A stretch of 64,000 nucleotides of DNA from Chloroflexota bacterium (lineage in GTDB: Bacteria > Chloroflexota > Limnocylindria > Limnocylindrales > CSP1-4): positions 23,671 to 87,670 of the forward strand of contig JACPOS010000031.1 in the NCBI GenBank assembly GCA_016191395.1, written 5' to 3'. The notes beneath the pieces were generated by a model that was not told the origin of the DNA, ran no database searches, and was given only the letters and a program-made list of their open reading frames with translations. This document shows, in pieces, positions 32,722-41,197 of the stretch; the stretch's first letter is position 1; each line of letters opens with the position of its first letter. Both the position numbers and the translations under genes were made by a program.

Positions 32722-34089
32722 TCAGCCGCCGGCCCGGGGCAGGACGGACCAGATTCGCCACAACCCGGGCACGCCCTTCAACTCGTGCTCGCCGGTGTCC
32801 TCGTAGCCGAAGCCGGACCCTGCGACGAGGTCCTTGACGGTCTGCGAAATGAGCACCTCGGACGCGCCCGCTCGTGCGGCGATCCGGGCGCCGATGGTGA
32901 CGGTGATGCCGCCGACCCCTCCGTCGATGATCTCGCACTCGCCCACATGCACTCCCGCCCGAATGGTCAGCCCGATCTCGCGCACCGCCTCGGCGATCTC
33001 CTGGGCGCAGCGAATCGCGCGAGCCGCCCCATCGACCGTCGCGAAGAAGCCATCCCCTGCCGTGTCGCGCTCGGTGCCGCGCCAGCGCAGGAGCGCCGAC
33101 CGGACGATGTGGTGGTGCCGTTCCACGAGATCCTTCCAGGCCCGGTCGCCCAGCGCTGCCTGCTGCGCCGTCGATCCGACGATGTCGGTGAAGAGCACGG
33201 TGGCGAGCACCGTCTCGATCGACGACACCGACCCGGTGACCCCGGTCATCTTGTGGAAGACGCGAAGCAACGGCTCGAGGGCCAGCCCGGCTCGCCCATC
33301 GATCACGTGGACGGTCGCGTTGGGCAGGAGCGACGCGACGTAGCGCGTCTCGTCGACCTCGTCGTCGGTTCCGGTGATCAGCGACACGGGCGCCTGGACG
33401 AGCGGCAGCGCGGCGCGGATGTCCGTCTCGTAGTTGATCCGATAGATCTCCGTCGCGACATCCGGCGAGGCACTGTTGCGGATGATCCGGGCGTAGTTGT
33501 TCACGAGCTCCGGTCGTTGGTGTGGCGCCTCGGCATCGTGCCGCAGTCCGAGTCGCTCGCGGGCGCGCATGTCCGCGATCGCCTGGGCCTGGGCAAACGT
33601 GCCCCAGGAGCCGGGGCGTCGACCGAGGCTCTCGAGGTACTCGTCGTTCGTCTCTCCCCATGGATAGTCGGGCGCCCACGCCGCCCGAGCCGTGGGGTTG
33701 CTCCAGATCAGGCCGCTCACCCGATCCGGATGCATCGCGGCAAACAGGACGTGGACGGCCGAGCTGAGCCCGCCGGACACGAGAATCGGTCGTTGGGAGC
33801 CGGCGGCGTCGAGCACGGTCAGCAGGTCGGAGACCTGGGTCTCGAGATTCGGCGGAGGGACGTTGCGGCTGGACACGCCGAGCCCACGCCGGTCGTGGAC
33901 GATCATCCTCGAGAAATCCGCGAACGCCACCAGGAACGGTCGCCAGTCCGGCTCGTCCCAGATCAGATCGACGTTGCTGCCGAAGTAGTGAAAGCCGACG
34001 GCCACGTCGACCGGGCCATCACCCACGACCTGGTACGCGAGATGGACGCCGTCCGACGTGATCACGTACTTGGTGTCAGGGACGGCCAC
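32722..34089 (-). CDS. Alpha/beta-hydrolase fused to class III adenylate/guanylate cyclase domain
   Basis: A 455-residue fusion. Residues about 1-270 form an alpha/beta-hydrolase: the oxyanion region GFHYFGSNVDLIWD, FSRMIVHDRRGLGVS, a nucleophile-elbow-like stretch VSGGLSSAVHVLF, and LITGTDDEVD for the acid strand. Residues about 290-450 are a class III nucleotide cyclase: TVLFTDIVGST supplies the metal Asp, DTAGDGFFATVDG matches the second metal region, and TIRAGVHVGECE follows. Such fusions occur in Actinobacteria and Chloroflexota and may link ligand sensing to cyclic nucleotide signalling. Whether the hydrolase is active or only binds ligand is open. GTG start, 6 nt after a TAGCCT hexamer. 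Confidence 0.9.
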   Translation of the reverse strand: MAVPDTKYVITSDGVHLAYQVVGDGPVDVAVGFHYFGSNVDLIWDEPDWRPFLVAFADFSRMIVHDRRGLGVSSRNVPPPNLETQVSDLLTVLDAAGSQRPILVSGGLSSAVHVLFAAMHPDRVSGLIWSNPTARAAWAPDYPWGETNDEYLESLGRRPGSWGTFAQAQAIADMRARERLGLRHDAEAPHQRPELVNNYARIIRNSASPDVATEIYRINYETDIRAALPLVQAPVSLITGTDDEVDETRYVASLLPNATVHVIDGRAGLALEPLLRVFHKMTGVTGSVSSIETVLATVLFTDIVGSTAQQAALGDRAWKDLVERHHHIVRSALLRWRGTERDTAGDGFFATVDGAARAIRCAQEIAEAVREIGLTIRAGVHVGECEIIDGGVGGITVTIGARIAARAGASEVLISQTVKDLVAGSGFGYEDTGEHELKGVPGLWRIWSVLPRAGG

Positions 34090-34095
34090 GGCTCG

Positions 34096-34101
34096 AGGCT
34101 A
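34096..34101 (-). promoter_or_regulatory. -10 element (TAGCCT) of the hydrolase-cyclase gene, predicted leaderless
   Basis: TAGCCT followed by 6 nt and the GTG at 34089, with no ribosome-binding tract. tRNA-Val ends 29 nt upstream. Confidence 0.55.
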
Positions 34102-34129
34102 CAGCATCGGCGCGACATCCCAGGGAAAG

Positions 34130-34203
34130 TGGGCGGTGAGGGACTCGAACCCCCGACACCCTCGGTGTAAGCGAGGCGCTCTAACCAACTGAGCTAACCG
34201 CCC
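34130..34203 (-). tRNA. tRNA-Val (anticodon TAC)
   Basis: Minus-strand cloverleaf: acceptor GGGCGGT/ACCGCCC, anticodon stem CCTCG/CGAGG with loop CTTACAC giving TAC, T-loop GTTCGAGTC, discriminator A. CCA is not encoded (CTT follows). The 198-base gap to the next tRNA shows no gene; it contains three tandem AAGCG units at 34332-34346. Confidence 0.95.
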
Positions 34204-34401
34204 AGGGGAAGCCTACCCGACGACCGCCGATTCGAGGCCGCCGCAGTCCGTCACCGCCCGCCCACCCTCCGACGACGTGACCCAGCGGCTGGCGCCGGAG
34301 GTCGCCGACCGCGCGACCATCAGAACCGAGCAAGCGAAGCGAAGCGAGGGGCGCAGGGAGAAGGGCGGCGACCGCCGGCGTCAGCCGCGGAGAAGGAGGA
34401 G

Positions 34402-34486
34402 TGGTGCCCAGGCCGGGACTTGAACCCGGATGAGTTGCCTCATACGCCCCTCAAACGTACGCGTATACCAATTCCGCCACCTGGGC
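34402..34486 (-). tRNA. tRNA-Leu (anticodon GAG)
   Basis: Minus-strand class II cloverleaf: acceptor GCCCAGG/CCTGGGC, anticodon stem TACGT/GCGTA with loop TTGAGGG giving GAG, variable arm TGAGGCAACTCA, T-loop GTTCAAGTC, discriminator A, encoded CCA. Confidence 0.93.
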
Positions 34487-34543
34487 ATCAGGTTCGCTTG
34501 CCGGCTACGTCCGTGGATCTTGAGGAGTCGAGGGAGCTGAAAT

Positions 34544-34630
34544 TGGTACCGAGGAAGGGACTTGAACCCATACGCCCTTGCGGGCACTAGCTCCTGAAGC
34601 TAGCGCGTCTGCCAATTTCGCCACCTCGGC
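34544..34630 (-). tRNA. tRNA-Leu (anticodon CAG)
   Basis: Minus-strand class II cloverleaf: acceptor GCCGAGG/CCTCGGT, anticodon stem CTAGC/GCTAG with loop TTCAGGA giving CAG, long variable arm, T-loop GTTCAAGTC, discriminator A, encoded CCA. Two leucine tRNAs lie 57 nt apart. Confidence 0.95.
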
Positions 34631-34658
34631 GTGAGATCCACGGCGACCCGAAACGGGT

Positions 34659-36401
34659 CTAGCTGCCGTCGGCGAGCCGCCATGTTAGCACGTCCCAATA
34701 TCGGTCTCCGGAGGTCCCGACGGGTCGCGATTCGGGCCCGCTGACCGTGTCGCGGAACACGACATAGTCATCCCGGAACGCCAGCGGCAGCAGGTATGCG
34801 CGATCCTCGAGCCGCTGCTGGAGCTTGGCGTAGGCGGCGACCCGATCCGCCTCCGCGAGCGGCGTCCGCGCCGCGACGAGGAGCTTGTCGAGCTCCGGGT
34901 CCTGGAGCCCGATGACGTTCGAGCCGCCGGTGCGCGTCTGCGAGGCCGCGAGCAGCGCGTAGACGTCCGGGTCCAGGCCGATCGCGAACGGCAGGATCGC
35001 GACCTGGAACTGGCCGCGCACGAGGCGGTCGCCGAGGAGCTCTGTGGCGGGCAGCGGCACGTGGCGGACGGCCAGCCCGATGTCGTGCCACGCGGCCGTG
35101 ACGGCCTCGGCCGCCGCGAACGCCACGGGATTCGCCGTCTCCTCCGGGCTGAGCAGCTCGATGGCGATCGGCTCCGTCGCGCCCTTCGGGGTCCAGCCCT
35201 GGTCGGACTGCTTCCAGCCGGCCTTCGCCAGCGCCGCCTTCGCCGCGGCGGGGTCGAACGCGATCGGCTGGTCCCCGGCGGCGTCGAACATCGGAGAGCT
35301 CGGCGGGATGAGCGAATCCGCCCGACTGCCAAGGCCGCCGAGCAACGTCGACACCAGGCCGTTGCGGTCGATCGCCTGGAACAGCGCTCGTCGAACTGCC
35401 GGATCCTGGAATGCGCTCTGGCCGGCGCGGAGGTTCAGCCCGGCGGCGAGGAGCGTCGTGCCGGGATAGGCCACCAGGCGCGACCCGGGGGTGGCGGCCA
35501 GGGCCACCGCGTCGGCGGGTTGGAGGCCGGAGGCAGCGTCGAGATCGCCTGCCACCCAGTCCTTGCGCAGGGCCGCGACATCGTCGTAGTAGCGCAGCTC
35601 AAGCCGGGACAGGTACGGGACCGCGACGTCGGGCTTCCGGGTGGCCCGGGGGGATGCCAGCGAATCCGTGCGCGCAGGTGTCGCGAAGTTCGGGCCGCCC
35701 GCTTCGGTCGGGACGGGCTCGATCGGGGTGTTCGCCGCGAGCATGACCACGCCCGTGAGCATGTACACGACGTGGAACGGCCCGGAGCCCACGGGCGCCT
35801 GGCCGAAGGGATCGTCCGCGATCTGATCGGGTGGAATGCCCCCGAGCAGGTGCGCGGGCGCGATCGGCTGGGTGGCCGCCTGGAGGAAGCCACCGAGCGG
35901 TGTCGTGAGCTGGAGCTCGACCGTCAGCAGGTCCACCACTGTCGCGGTCACGTCCCGCCATGACTCGCCGCCCGGGCCGGTGTATGCCGGGTCGCTGAGG
36001 ATGCTGACGGTGAACGCCACGTCGTCCGCGGTGATCGGCTCGCCGTCCTCCCAGAACTGCCCCGGGCGCAGGTGGAATGTCCACGTCCTGCCCGCGTCGT
36101 CGACCTCCCAGTGGGAGGCGAGGTCCGGGATGATGGAGTTGCCCGGCCCCAGGCGGACGAGCCCTCGGAAGAGCAGGGCGACGAGCGCTCGATCCGCGGC
36201 CGACCGCGCGCCGAACGGGCTCGCGTTGCTCGCGCGCCCGACGACGCCCTCGATGTAGTGGCGGGTGTTGTCGTTGCCCGGCGTCGGCTCCGCCGAGTTG
36301 CCGGACGATCCGAGCGACGGCCCGAGGGCCGCGATGGACAGGACGACGAGGGCGACGCTCAGGATGCCCACGAGGGTGCGGTCGCGGATCTTCGTCACCA
36401 T
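34659..36401 (-). CDS. ABC-transporter solute-binding protein, family 5 (peptide/nickel type)
   Basis: An exported substrate-binding protein of 580 residues. An N-terminal hydrophobic stretch (LVGILSVALVVLSIAALG) acts as signal or anchor; there is no lipobox Cys. The SBP_bac_5 domain is clear: LVRLGPGNSIIPDLASHWEV, the DGEPITADDVAFTVSIL motif, VGSGPFHVV, QDPAVRRALFQAIDRNGL, and PLAFRDDYVVF near the end. The family delivers oligopeptides, nickel or other solutes to an ABC permease. No permease or ATPase gene is nearby. It starts 37 nt after secG, as the last gene of the rapZ-to-secG run. Confidence 0.9.
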   Translation of the reverse strand: MVTKIRDRTLVGILSVALVVLSIAALGPSLGSSGNSAEPTPGNDNTRHYIEGVVGRASNASPFGARSAADRALVALLFRGLVRLGPGNSIIPDLASHWEVDDAGRTWTFHLRPGQFWEDGEPITADDVAFTVSILSDPAYTGPGGESWRDVTATVVDLLTVELQLTTPLGGFLQAATQPIAPAHLLGGIPPDQIADDPFGQAPVGSGPFHVVYMLTGVVMLAANTPIEPVPTEAGGPNFATPARTDSLASPRATRKPDVAVPYLSRLELRYYDDVAALRKDWVAGDLDAASGLQPADAVALAATPGSRLVAYPGTTLLAAGLNLRAGQSAFQDPAVRRALFQAIDRNGLVSTLLGGLGSRADSLIPPSSPMFDAAGDQPIAFDPAAAKAALAKAGWKQSDQGWTPKGATEPIAIELLSPEETANPVAFAAAEAVTAAWHDIGLAVRHVPLPATELLGDRLVRGQFQVAILPFAIGLDPDVYALLAASQTRTGGSNVIGLQDPELDKLLVAARTPLAEADRVAAYAKLQQRLEDRAYLLPLAFRDDYVVFRDTVSGPESRPVGTSGDRYWDVLTWRLADGS

Positions 36402-36438
36402 GGCGAGCCCACCTGTCGCGGACCGGGGCGAACCAGGC

Positions 36439-36672
36439 TCAGGCGGCGACGGACGGCGAAAGGATGTACCCGGCGAGGGAGAACATCACGAACAGCGCGA
36501 TCAACACGATCGTGAACTGCCACAGCCGGCGCTCGATGCCACGGCGGCTGCGGTAGACCGCCGAGTCGCCACCGAACGTGCCGCCGAGGCCCGACCCACG
36601 GGACTGGAGCAGGATCGCGAAGCTGAGGGCGACGCTGACGATGAGCTGACCAGCGGCCAGGACGGGATTCAC
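36439..36672 (-). CDS. secG: Preprotein translocase subunit SecG
   Basis: SecG is the small third subunit of the SecYEG channel. Two spans are visible (LAAGQLIVSVALSFAILLQ and FTIVLIALFVMFSLAGYIL) with the conserved cytosolic loop QSRGSGLGGTFGGD. The frame is open to 36741, but a GTG at 36672 overlapping the gpmI stop (GTGA) gives a normal 77-residue protein starting at NPVLAAGQL. The tpiA-gpmI-secG order is common in Gram-positive-type genomes. Confidence 0.94.
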   Translation of the reverse strand: MNPVLAAGQLIVSVALSFAILLQSRGSGLGGTFGGDSAVYRSRRGIERRLWQFTIVLIALFVMFSLAGYILSPSVAA

Positions 36673-38264
36673 GGCTGGGGGGACCTCCTCGGTGACCGCG
36701 GGATGATAGCAAGCAGCGAGCGACCCGTCATTCCGTGCCACGGCCGGAGGCCCGCGAGCGTGATCAGCGTCGGGGCGATGTCGGACAGGGCGCCGTTCTC
36801 GAGCTCGCGACCGTCGACCGCCCGCCCGGCGAGCAGGAACGGGACCGGATTGAGCGAGTGGGCCGTCACGACGCCGCCGTCCGCCGTCCGCATGGCGTCG
36901 GCATTGCCATGGTCAGCGGTGACCGCCAGCAGCGCGCCGGAGCTCTCGAGGGGCGCCAGCGCGGTCACGATCCGGCGGAGGCACGCATCCACCGCCTCGA
37001 CCGCGCGCACGGTGGCATCCCAGTGGCCGGTGTGGCCCACCATGTCGGGGTTCGCGAAGTTCGCCACCAGCAGGTCGAACCGGCCCGAGGCGATCCCCGC
37101 GACCAGGGCGTCGGTCACGCCATCGGCACTCATCTCCGGCCGAAGGTCGTAGGTGGCCACCTTGGGGCTGGGCACGAGCACGCGCTCCTCGCCGTCGAAC
37201 GGCTCCTCCCGTCCGCCGTTCAGGAAGTACGTCACGTGGGCGTACTTCTCGGTCTCCGCGACGTGGAGCTGCCGCCAGCCCGCCTCGGCGGCGGCACCCG
37301 CCAGGCACGGCACGACCTCGGGCGGGAACGCGACGAGCACCGGCAGGTCCGCCTCGTACTCGGTCATCGTCACGATCGCCAGGTCGTGTGGAGCGCGTCG
37401 GCCGTCAGGCGCGGCACGGTCAAAGCTCGTGAAGTCCCGGTCAGCCAGCGCATGGACGAGCTGCCGGGCGCGATCGGCGCGGAAATTGGCGTGGATGATC
37501 GGCTCGCCATCCACAAGGCCGCCGTCGACGCCGTCGATGACGGTCGGGGTCACGAACTCGTCGTTCTCGCCCCGGTCGTAGCCTGCCTCGATCGCGGCCG
37601 TGGCGCTCGCCGCGTGCTCCCCCACCCCATGGACGATCGCGTCGTAGCCCGCTTCGGCGCGCTCCCAGCGCTTGTCGCGATCCATCGCGAAGTAGCGGCC
37701 GCCGATCGACGCGATCCTTGCGTGGGGATGCGCCGCGGCGAGCTCACCCTCGAGCGCGGCCACGAAGCCAAGCGCCGATCGCGGCGGCGTGTCGCGGCCG
37801 TCGAGGAGGGCGTGCAGCCGGAACGACGGCACGCCCTCGCGCCGCGCCAGCTCCGCGAGCGCGACGATGTGCCGGTCGTGGGCGTGCACGCCGCCCGGCC
37901 CCACGAGCCCGACCACGTTCAGGCGGCCGCGACCCGCCCTGGCCAGCCGGCACGCCTCGACGAAGGCGGGGCGCGTGAAGAACGAGCCGTCGGCGATCGC
38001 GGCGTCGATGCGCGGCAGGTCCTGGAGCACGGGCCGCCCCGCCCCGATGTTCAGGTGCCCCACCTCGGAGTTGCCCATCTGCCCTGCGGGCAGCCCGACC
38101 GCGTCGGCGGAAGCGTCCAGGCGCGCGTGCGGCCAGCGCTCGAGCAACCCGTGCCACACGGGCATGCGCGCCGCGGCGATGGCGTCCGACGCAGGCTCGG
38201 TACCCAAGCCGAACCCGTCGATGATCACGAGGACGATGGGCCGCGGGTGCTCCGGGGCCGTCAC
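36669..38264 (-). CDS. gpmI: 2,3-bisphosphoglycerate-independent phosphoglycerate mutase
   Basis: GpmI interconverts 3- and 2-phosphoglycerate with two Mn ions. VLVIIDGFGLG supplies the first metal Asp, GNSEVGHLNIGAGR carries the phosphoserine, GVHAHDRHI and LDGRDTPPRS shape the active site, and the C-terminal VTADHGNAD and VTAHSLNPVP segments bind metal. The frame is open to 38312, but the GTG at 38264 avoids overlap with tpiA (10-nt gap) and gives the expected N-terminus, so I used it (531 residues). The stop overlaps the secG start. With tpiA next door it forms a glycolytic pair. Confidence 0.95.
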   Translation of the reverse strand: MTAPEHPRPIVLVIIDGFGLGTEPASDAIAAARMPVWHGLLERWPHARLDASADAVGLPAGQMGNSEVGHLNIGAGRPVLQDLPRIDAAIADGSFFTRPAFVEACRLARAGRGRLNVVGLVGPGGVHAHDRHIVALAELARREGVPSFRLHALLDGRDTPPRSALGFVAALEGELAAAHPHARIASIGGRYFAMDRDKRWERAEAGYDAIVHGVGEHAASATAAIEAGYDRGENDEFVTPTVIDGVDGGLVDGEPIIHANFRADRARQLVHALADRDFTSFDRAAPDGRRAPHDLAIVTMTEYEADLPVLVAFPPEVVPCLAGAAAEAGWRQLHVAETEKYAHVTYFLNGGREEPFDGEERVLVPSPKVATYDLRPEMSADGVTDALVAGIASGRFDLLVANFANPDMVGHTGHWDATVRAVEAVDACLRRIVTALAPLESSGALLAVTADHGNADAMRTADGGVVTAHSLNPVPFLLAGRAVDGRELENGALSDIAPTLITLAGLRPWHGMTGRSLLAIIPRSPRRSPQP

Positions 38265-38274
38265 CGCTGGTGCG

Positions 38275-39078
38275 TCACCGCTGCGCGCGGGCTCGTGCGG
38301 TGAGGCCGGCACGCGCGACGATCCCGGCCATCTCGTCCGGCTTCAGCGACGCGCCGCCCACGAGCGCGCCATCGATCGACGGCTCGTCCATGAAGTCGCC
38401 GATGTTCGATGACGACACGCTCCCGCCGTAGAGGACGGGGATCTCCTCGCCGCGATCGTCGAATCCGAGCCCACCGAGCGTCGCGCGGATGACCGCGGCC
38501 ATCGCCGCGGCATCGGAGCCCTGGGCGTGGCGCCCCGTCCCGATCGCCCAGACGGGCTCGTAGGCGATCGTCAGCAGCGGCGCGATCGCAGCGACGTCGA
38601 CGCCGTCCAGGCTGCCGCGAACCTGCGTCCGGACCAGGTCGGCGGCGTGGCCGGCCTCGCGGTCCTCCAGCTGCTCGCCGACGCACAGGATCACCCGCAG
38701 CCCGGTGTCGAGCGCGCGCTGGACCTTGCGACTGATCAGCTCGTCCGTCTCGCCGGCGTCGCGGCGGCGCTCGCTGTGCCCCACGATCACCCAGCTCGCC
38801 AGCCCCTGGAGCATGTGCGCGCTCACCTCGCCCGTGTACGGGCCGGTGGTCTCGTGGTGGACGTTCTGGGCGCCCACGGCGACAGCTCCCGCACCCGGCT
38901 CGGCCTCGAGCGCGTCGCGGACGGCCGCGAGCGAGACGAACGGCGGGCACAGGACGCGCACGACGTCCGGCTCATTGGTCCGGCGCGCGATCGTCGCGGC
39001 AAGCTCGCCGGCCTCCGCCGGCGTCGTGTGCATCTTCCAGTTGCCGGCAACGATCACGGGTCGCATCGCGGGAATCAT
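38275..39078 (-). CDS. tpiA: Triosephosphate isomerase
   Basis: TpiA interconverts dihydroxyacetone phosphate and glyceraldehyde 3-phosphate. AGNWKMH holds the catalytic Lys, GHSERR the catalytic His, AYEPVWAIGTG the catalytic Glu and loop 6, and LYGGSV the phosphate loop. A long frame runs upstream, but the ATG at 39078 overlaps the whiA stop (ATGA), giving 267 residues; the next ATG (39066) would start directly at MRPVIVAGNW. It is in the conserved rapZ-yvcK-whiA-tpiA-gpmI-secG order. Confidence 0.96.
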   Translation of the reverse strand: MIPAMRPVIVAGNWKMHTTPAEAGELAATIARRTNEPDVVRVLCPPFVSLAAVRDALEAEPGAGAVAVGAQNVHHETTGPYTGEVSAHMLQGLASWVIVGHSERRRDAGETDELISRKVQRALDTGLRVILCVGEQLEDREAGHAADLVRTQVRGSLDGVDVAAIAPLLTIAYEPVWAIGTGRHAQGSDAAAMAAVIRATLGGLGFDDRGEEIPVLYGGSVSSSNIGDFMDEPSIDGALVGGASLKPDEMAGIVARAGLTARARAQR

Positions 39079-39830
39079 GCCCGTGCGAGCCGCTCGATGC
39101 GCTCGAGGGCTCGCTGGACCGCGGAGCGATGGATCGCGAGCCGGTCGGCCAGCTCCCCGAGGGTCGCCTCGGGGGTCTCGCGCCGGGCCGCGGCGACGGC
39201 CCGCACGGTGCCCGGCTCCTCCGCCAGGCGCCCGTCCGCGTTCAGGGCGGCGATCGCCTCCAGCTGCCGACCGGCGGCCGCCACGGTCCGCGTGAGGTTC
39301 GCGGATTCCGCGTTCAGCACGCGATTGAGCTCGCCGCGCAGGGTTCTCGCGATCTGGCGCGCCTCCAGCTCCAGCAGGCTTGGCCCGGCCCCGATGCGTC
39401 GCAGCACGACGTTGACGACCTCGGCGCTCTTCCAGGTCACCACGCCCCGGCCGCGGCGGATGCGCCAGCCCGGCGGCATCTCGCTCGTGGCCAGGTGGGC
39501 GGCCAGGGCGCGGGCCTCGTCCGGCTCCACGACGAGCTCCAGGTGCGTGCGCCCGTTCGCGAAGCTCAGCGAGCCCTGCGACAGGAACCGACCGCGGAGC
39601 CAGGCCATGCGGCAGTGCTCCGGCCGGGTGGCCCAGTCGAACGGCGCGACGGCACGGGGATCCTCGCGCCGCGCCAGTCGCACCGCTAGCCGGGCGAGTG
39701 ACGGGTCCCGGCGCCGGCCGGCGGGATCGAGGCCCGCCCGCTCCGCCTCCCGGTCGCATTCGCGCGAAGGGTCGATCGCCGCGAGCTCGGCCCGCAGCGC
39801 GAGGACCAGGTCGCGCTCCGTGCCGGCCAC
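39075..39830 (-). CDS. whiA: DNA-binding protein WhiA (compact form)
   Basis: WhiA is a DNA-binding regulator of sporulation septation or division in Gram-positive bacteria, made of a degenerate LAGLIDADG homing-endonuclease fold plus a C-terminal helix-turn-helix. Here the core shows MAWLRGRFLSQGSLSF, LELVVEPDEARALAAHL and WKSAEVVNVVLRRIGA. The C-terminal HTH is ETPEATLGELADRLAIHRSAVQRALERI. At 251 residues it is shorter than the usual about 310-330, mainly in the N-terminal part. The GTG start follows the yvcK stop by one base and the stop overlaps tpiA. Placement after rapZ-yvcK supports the call. Confidence 0.9.
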   Translation of the reverse strand: MAGTERDLVLALRAELAAIDPSRECDREAERAGLDPAGRRRDPSLARLAVRLARREDPRAVAPFDWATRPEHCRMAWLRGRFLSQGSLSFANGRTHLELVVEPDEARALAAHLATSEMPPGWRIRRGRGVVTWKSAEVVNVVLRRIGAGPSLLELEARQIARTLRGELNRVLNAESANLTRTVAAAGRQLEAIAALNADGRLAEEPGTVRAVAAARRETPEATLGELADRLAIHRSAVQRALERIERLARA

Positions 39831-39831
39831 G

Positions 39832-41184
39832 TCAGGCGATGCGGGCGGTGCGCTCGCGTCGCATGGCCTGGCCCTCGCGCTCCCAGGCGCGCAGGATCGC
39901 CACCGCGAGGCGCTCCGGATCGTGGTGGTGGGGCGCCGCGTGGCTCGCGACCCGGTCGGTCACGAGATGGGGCACCTCGTCGCCCGCGGGCGGCCAGCGC
40001 AGCTGGACGGCATCCGCCGGCCACTGCTCGTCTGACCCGGGCCTATCCCCATCGAAGCCGTCGTTGGCGAGCACGAGGTCCACCAGGTCCGCCTGCGTGT
40101 GCGCGGACAGGGCCTCCACGTGATCCGCCAGGTCGTAGCCCTCCGTCTCGCCCGGCTGCATCGCGACGTTGCAAACGTACAGCCGCATCGCGGGAGCCGC
40201 GGCCACTGCTTCGCGGATCGCCGGGATCAGGAGCACCGGCAGCACGCTCGTGTACAGGCTCCCAGGGCCGAGCACGATGACGTCCGCTTCGGCGATCGCA
40301 GCGATCGCATCCTCGGCCGCTTGAACGTCCGCCGGATCGATCCAGACCCGCTCGATGCCCGTGGTCCGCATGATCGTGGACTGGCCGCTGACGGTGATCC
40401 CGTCGCGCGTGCGGGCGACGAGGTTGATGGGCGTCGCCGATGCCGGCACGACCTGGCCGCGGACCGCGAGGACGCGGTTCATCCGGCGGACGCCCTCCTC
40501 GAAGTCCCCGCCCTCCAGGGCCGTGAGCGCCGCCAGCAGCAGGTTGCCGACCGGATGGCCGCCGAGCCCGCCCGGCTCCGTCTCCATCGGTCCGCCGTCC
40601 ACGCGATGGCCGCCCGGGAACCGGTAGCCGAGCAGCTCGCTCATGAGCGGCTCCGCGTCGGCGAGGGCGGCAATGCAGTTGCGGATGTCGCCGACAGGCG
40701 GGATGCCAAGCTCCTCGCGGAGCGCGCCCGACGAGCCGCCGTCGTCGGCCACCGTGACGATCGCAGTGAGGTTGCCGGTGTGGTCCTTGAGGCCGCGGAG
40801 GAGATTGGACAGGCCCGTTCCCCCGCCGATCGCCACGATGCGCGGCCCGCGGGCGAGGAACCGCTTCTGGTAGATCACGTCGGCGAGCGGCGTCTCCTCG
40901 CTCGTGCGCAGCGGCTGCGTGAGGTTGCGGGCCGCCCGAGCCGCCCCGAGGACCACCAGGCCTGCCCCGACCCCGCCGATGATCAGCCCCCGCAGGGCGA
41001 ACGGCAGGAACTGGAGCGTGATGAGGTCGACGACGGCCTGGGCGGCGCCGCCGGGCTCCAGGTCCTTCGTGACCTGGCGGATCACGTGCGCGCCGGCCAG
41101 CGCCAGCAGGAGCATCCCGACGAAGGCGACGAGGAGCCAGCGCTTCACGCCAATGCCCGGCTGGAGCCAGCGGCGGAGTCTCAA
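39832..41184 (-). CDS. yvcK: YvcK/CofD-family (gluconeogenesis factor) protein with N-terminal membrane spans
   Basis: YvcK binds UDP-sugars and affects cell-wall and carbon flux in Gram-positives; the fold is shared with CofD, a 2-phospho-L-lactate transferase. The nucleotide-binding start is VAIGGGTGLSNLLRGLK, followed by VTVADDGGSSGALREEL, PPVGDIRNCIAAL and VLGPGSLYTSVLPVLL. Two hydrophobic spans precede the domain (LLVAFVGMLLLALAG and LRGLIIGGVGAGLVVL), as in Chloroflexota homologues. The frame overlaps the rapZ end; the TTG at 41184 (LRLRRWLQPGIG) or GTG at 41148 is likely the start, and I chose TTG because that sequence looks conserved. CofD itself is less likely given rapZ/whiA neighbours. 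Confidence 0.88.
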   Translation of the reverse strand: MRLRRWLQPGIGVKRWLLVAFVGMLLLALAGAHVIRQVTKDLEPGGAAQAVVDLITLQFLPFALRGLIIGGVGAGLVVLGAARAARNLTQPLRTSEETPLADVIYQKRFLARGPRIVAIGGGTGLSNLLRGLKDHTGNLTAIVTVADDGGSSGALREELGIPPVGDIRNCIAALADAEPLMSELLGYRFPGGHRVDGGPMETEPGGLGGHPVGNLLLAALTALEGGDFEEGVRRMNRVLAVRGQVVPASATPINLVARTRDGITVSGQSTIMRTTGIERVWIDPADVQAAEDAIAAIAEADVIVLGPGSLYTSVLPVLLIPAIREAVAAAPAMRLYVCNVAMQPGETEGYDLADHVEALSAHTQADLVDLVLANDGFDGDRPGSDEQWPADAVQLRWPPAGDEVPHLVTDRVASHAAPHHHDPERLAVAILRAWEREGQAMRRERTARIA

Positions 41185-41197
41185 GCGGCGCGCCGCC

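Noticed and set aside
34332..34346. Three tandem AAGCG units
   Set aside because: Too short and isolated to be a meaningful repeat or CRISPR remnant.
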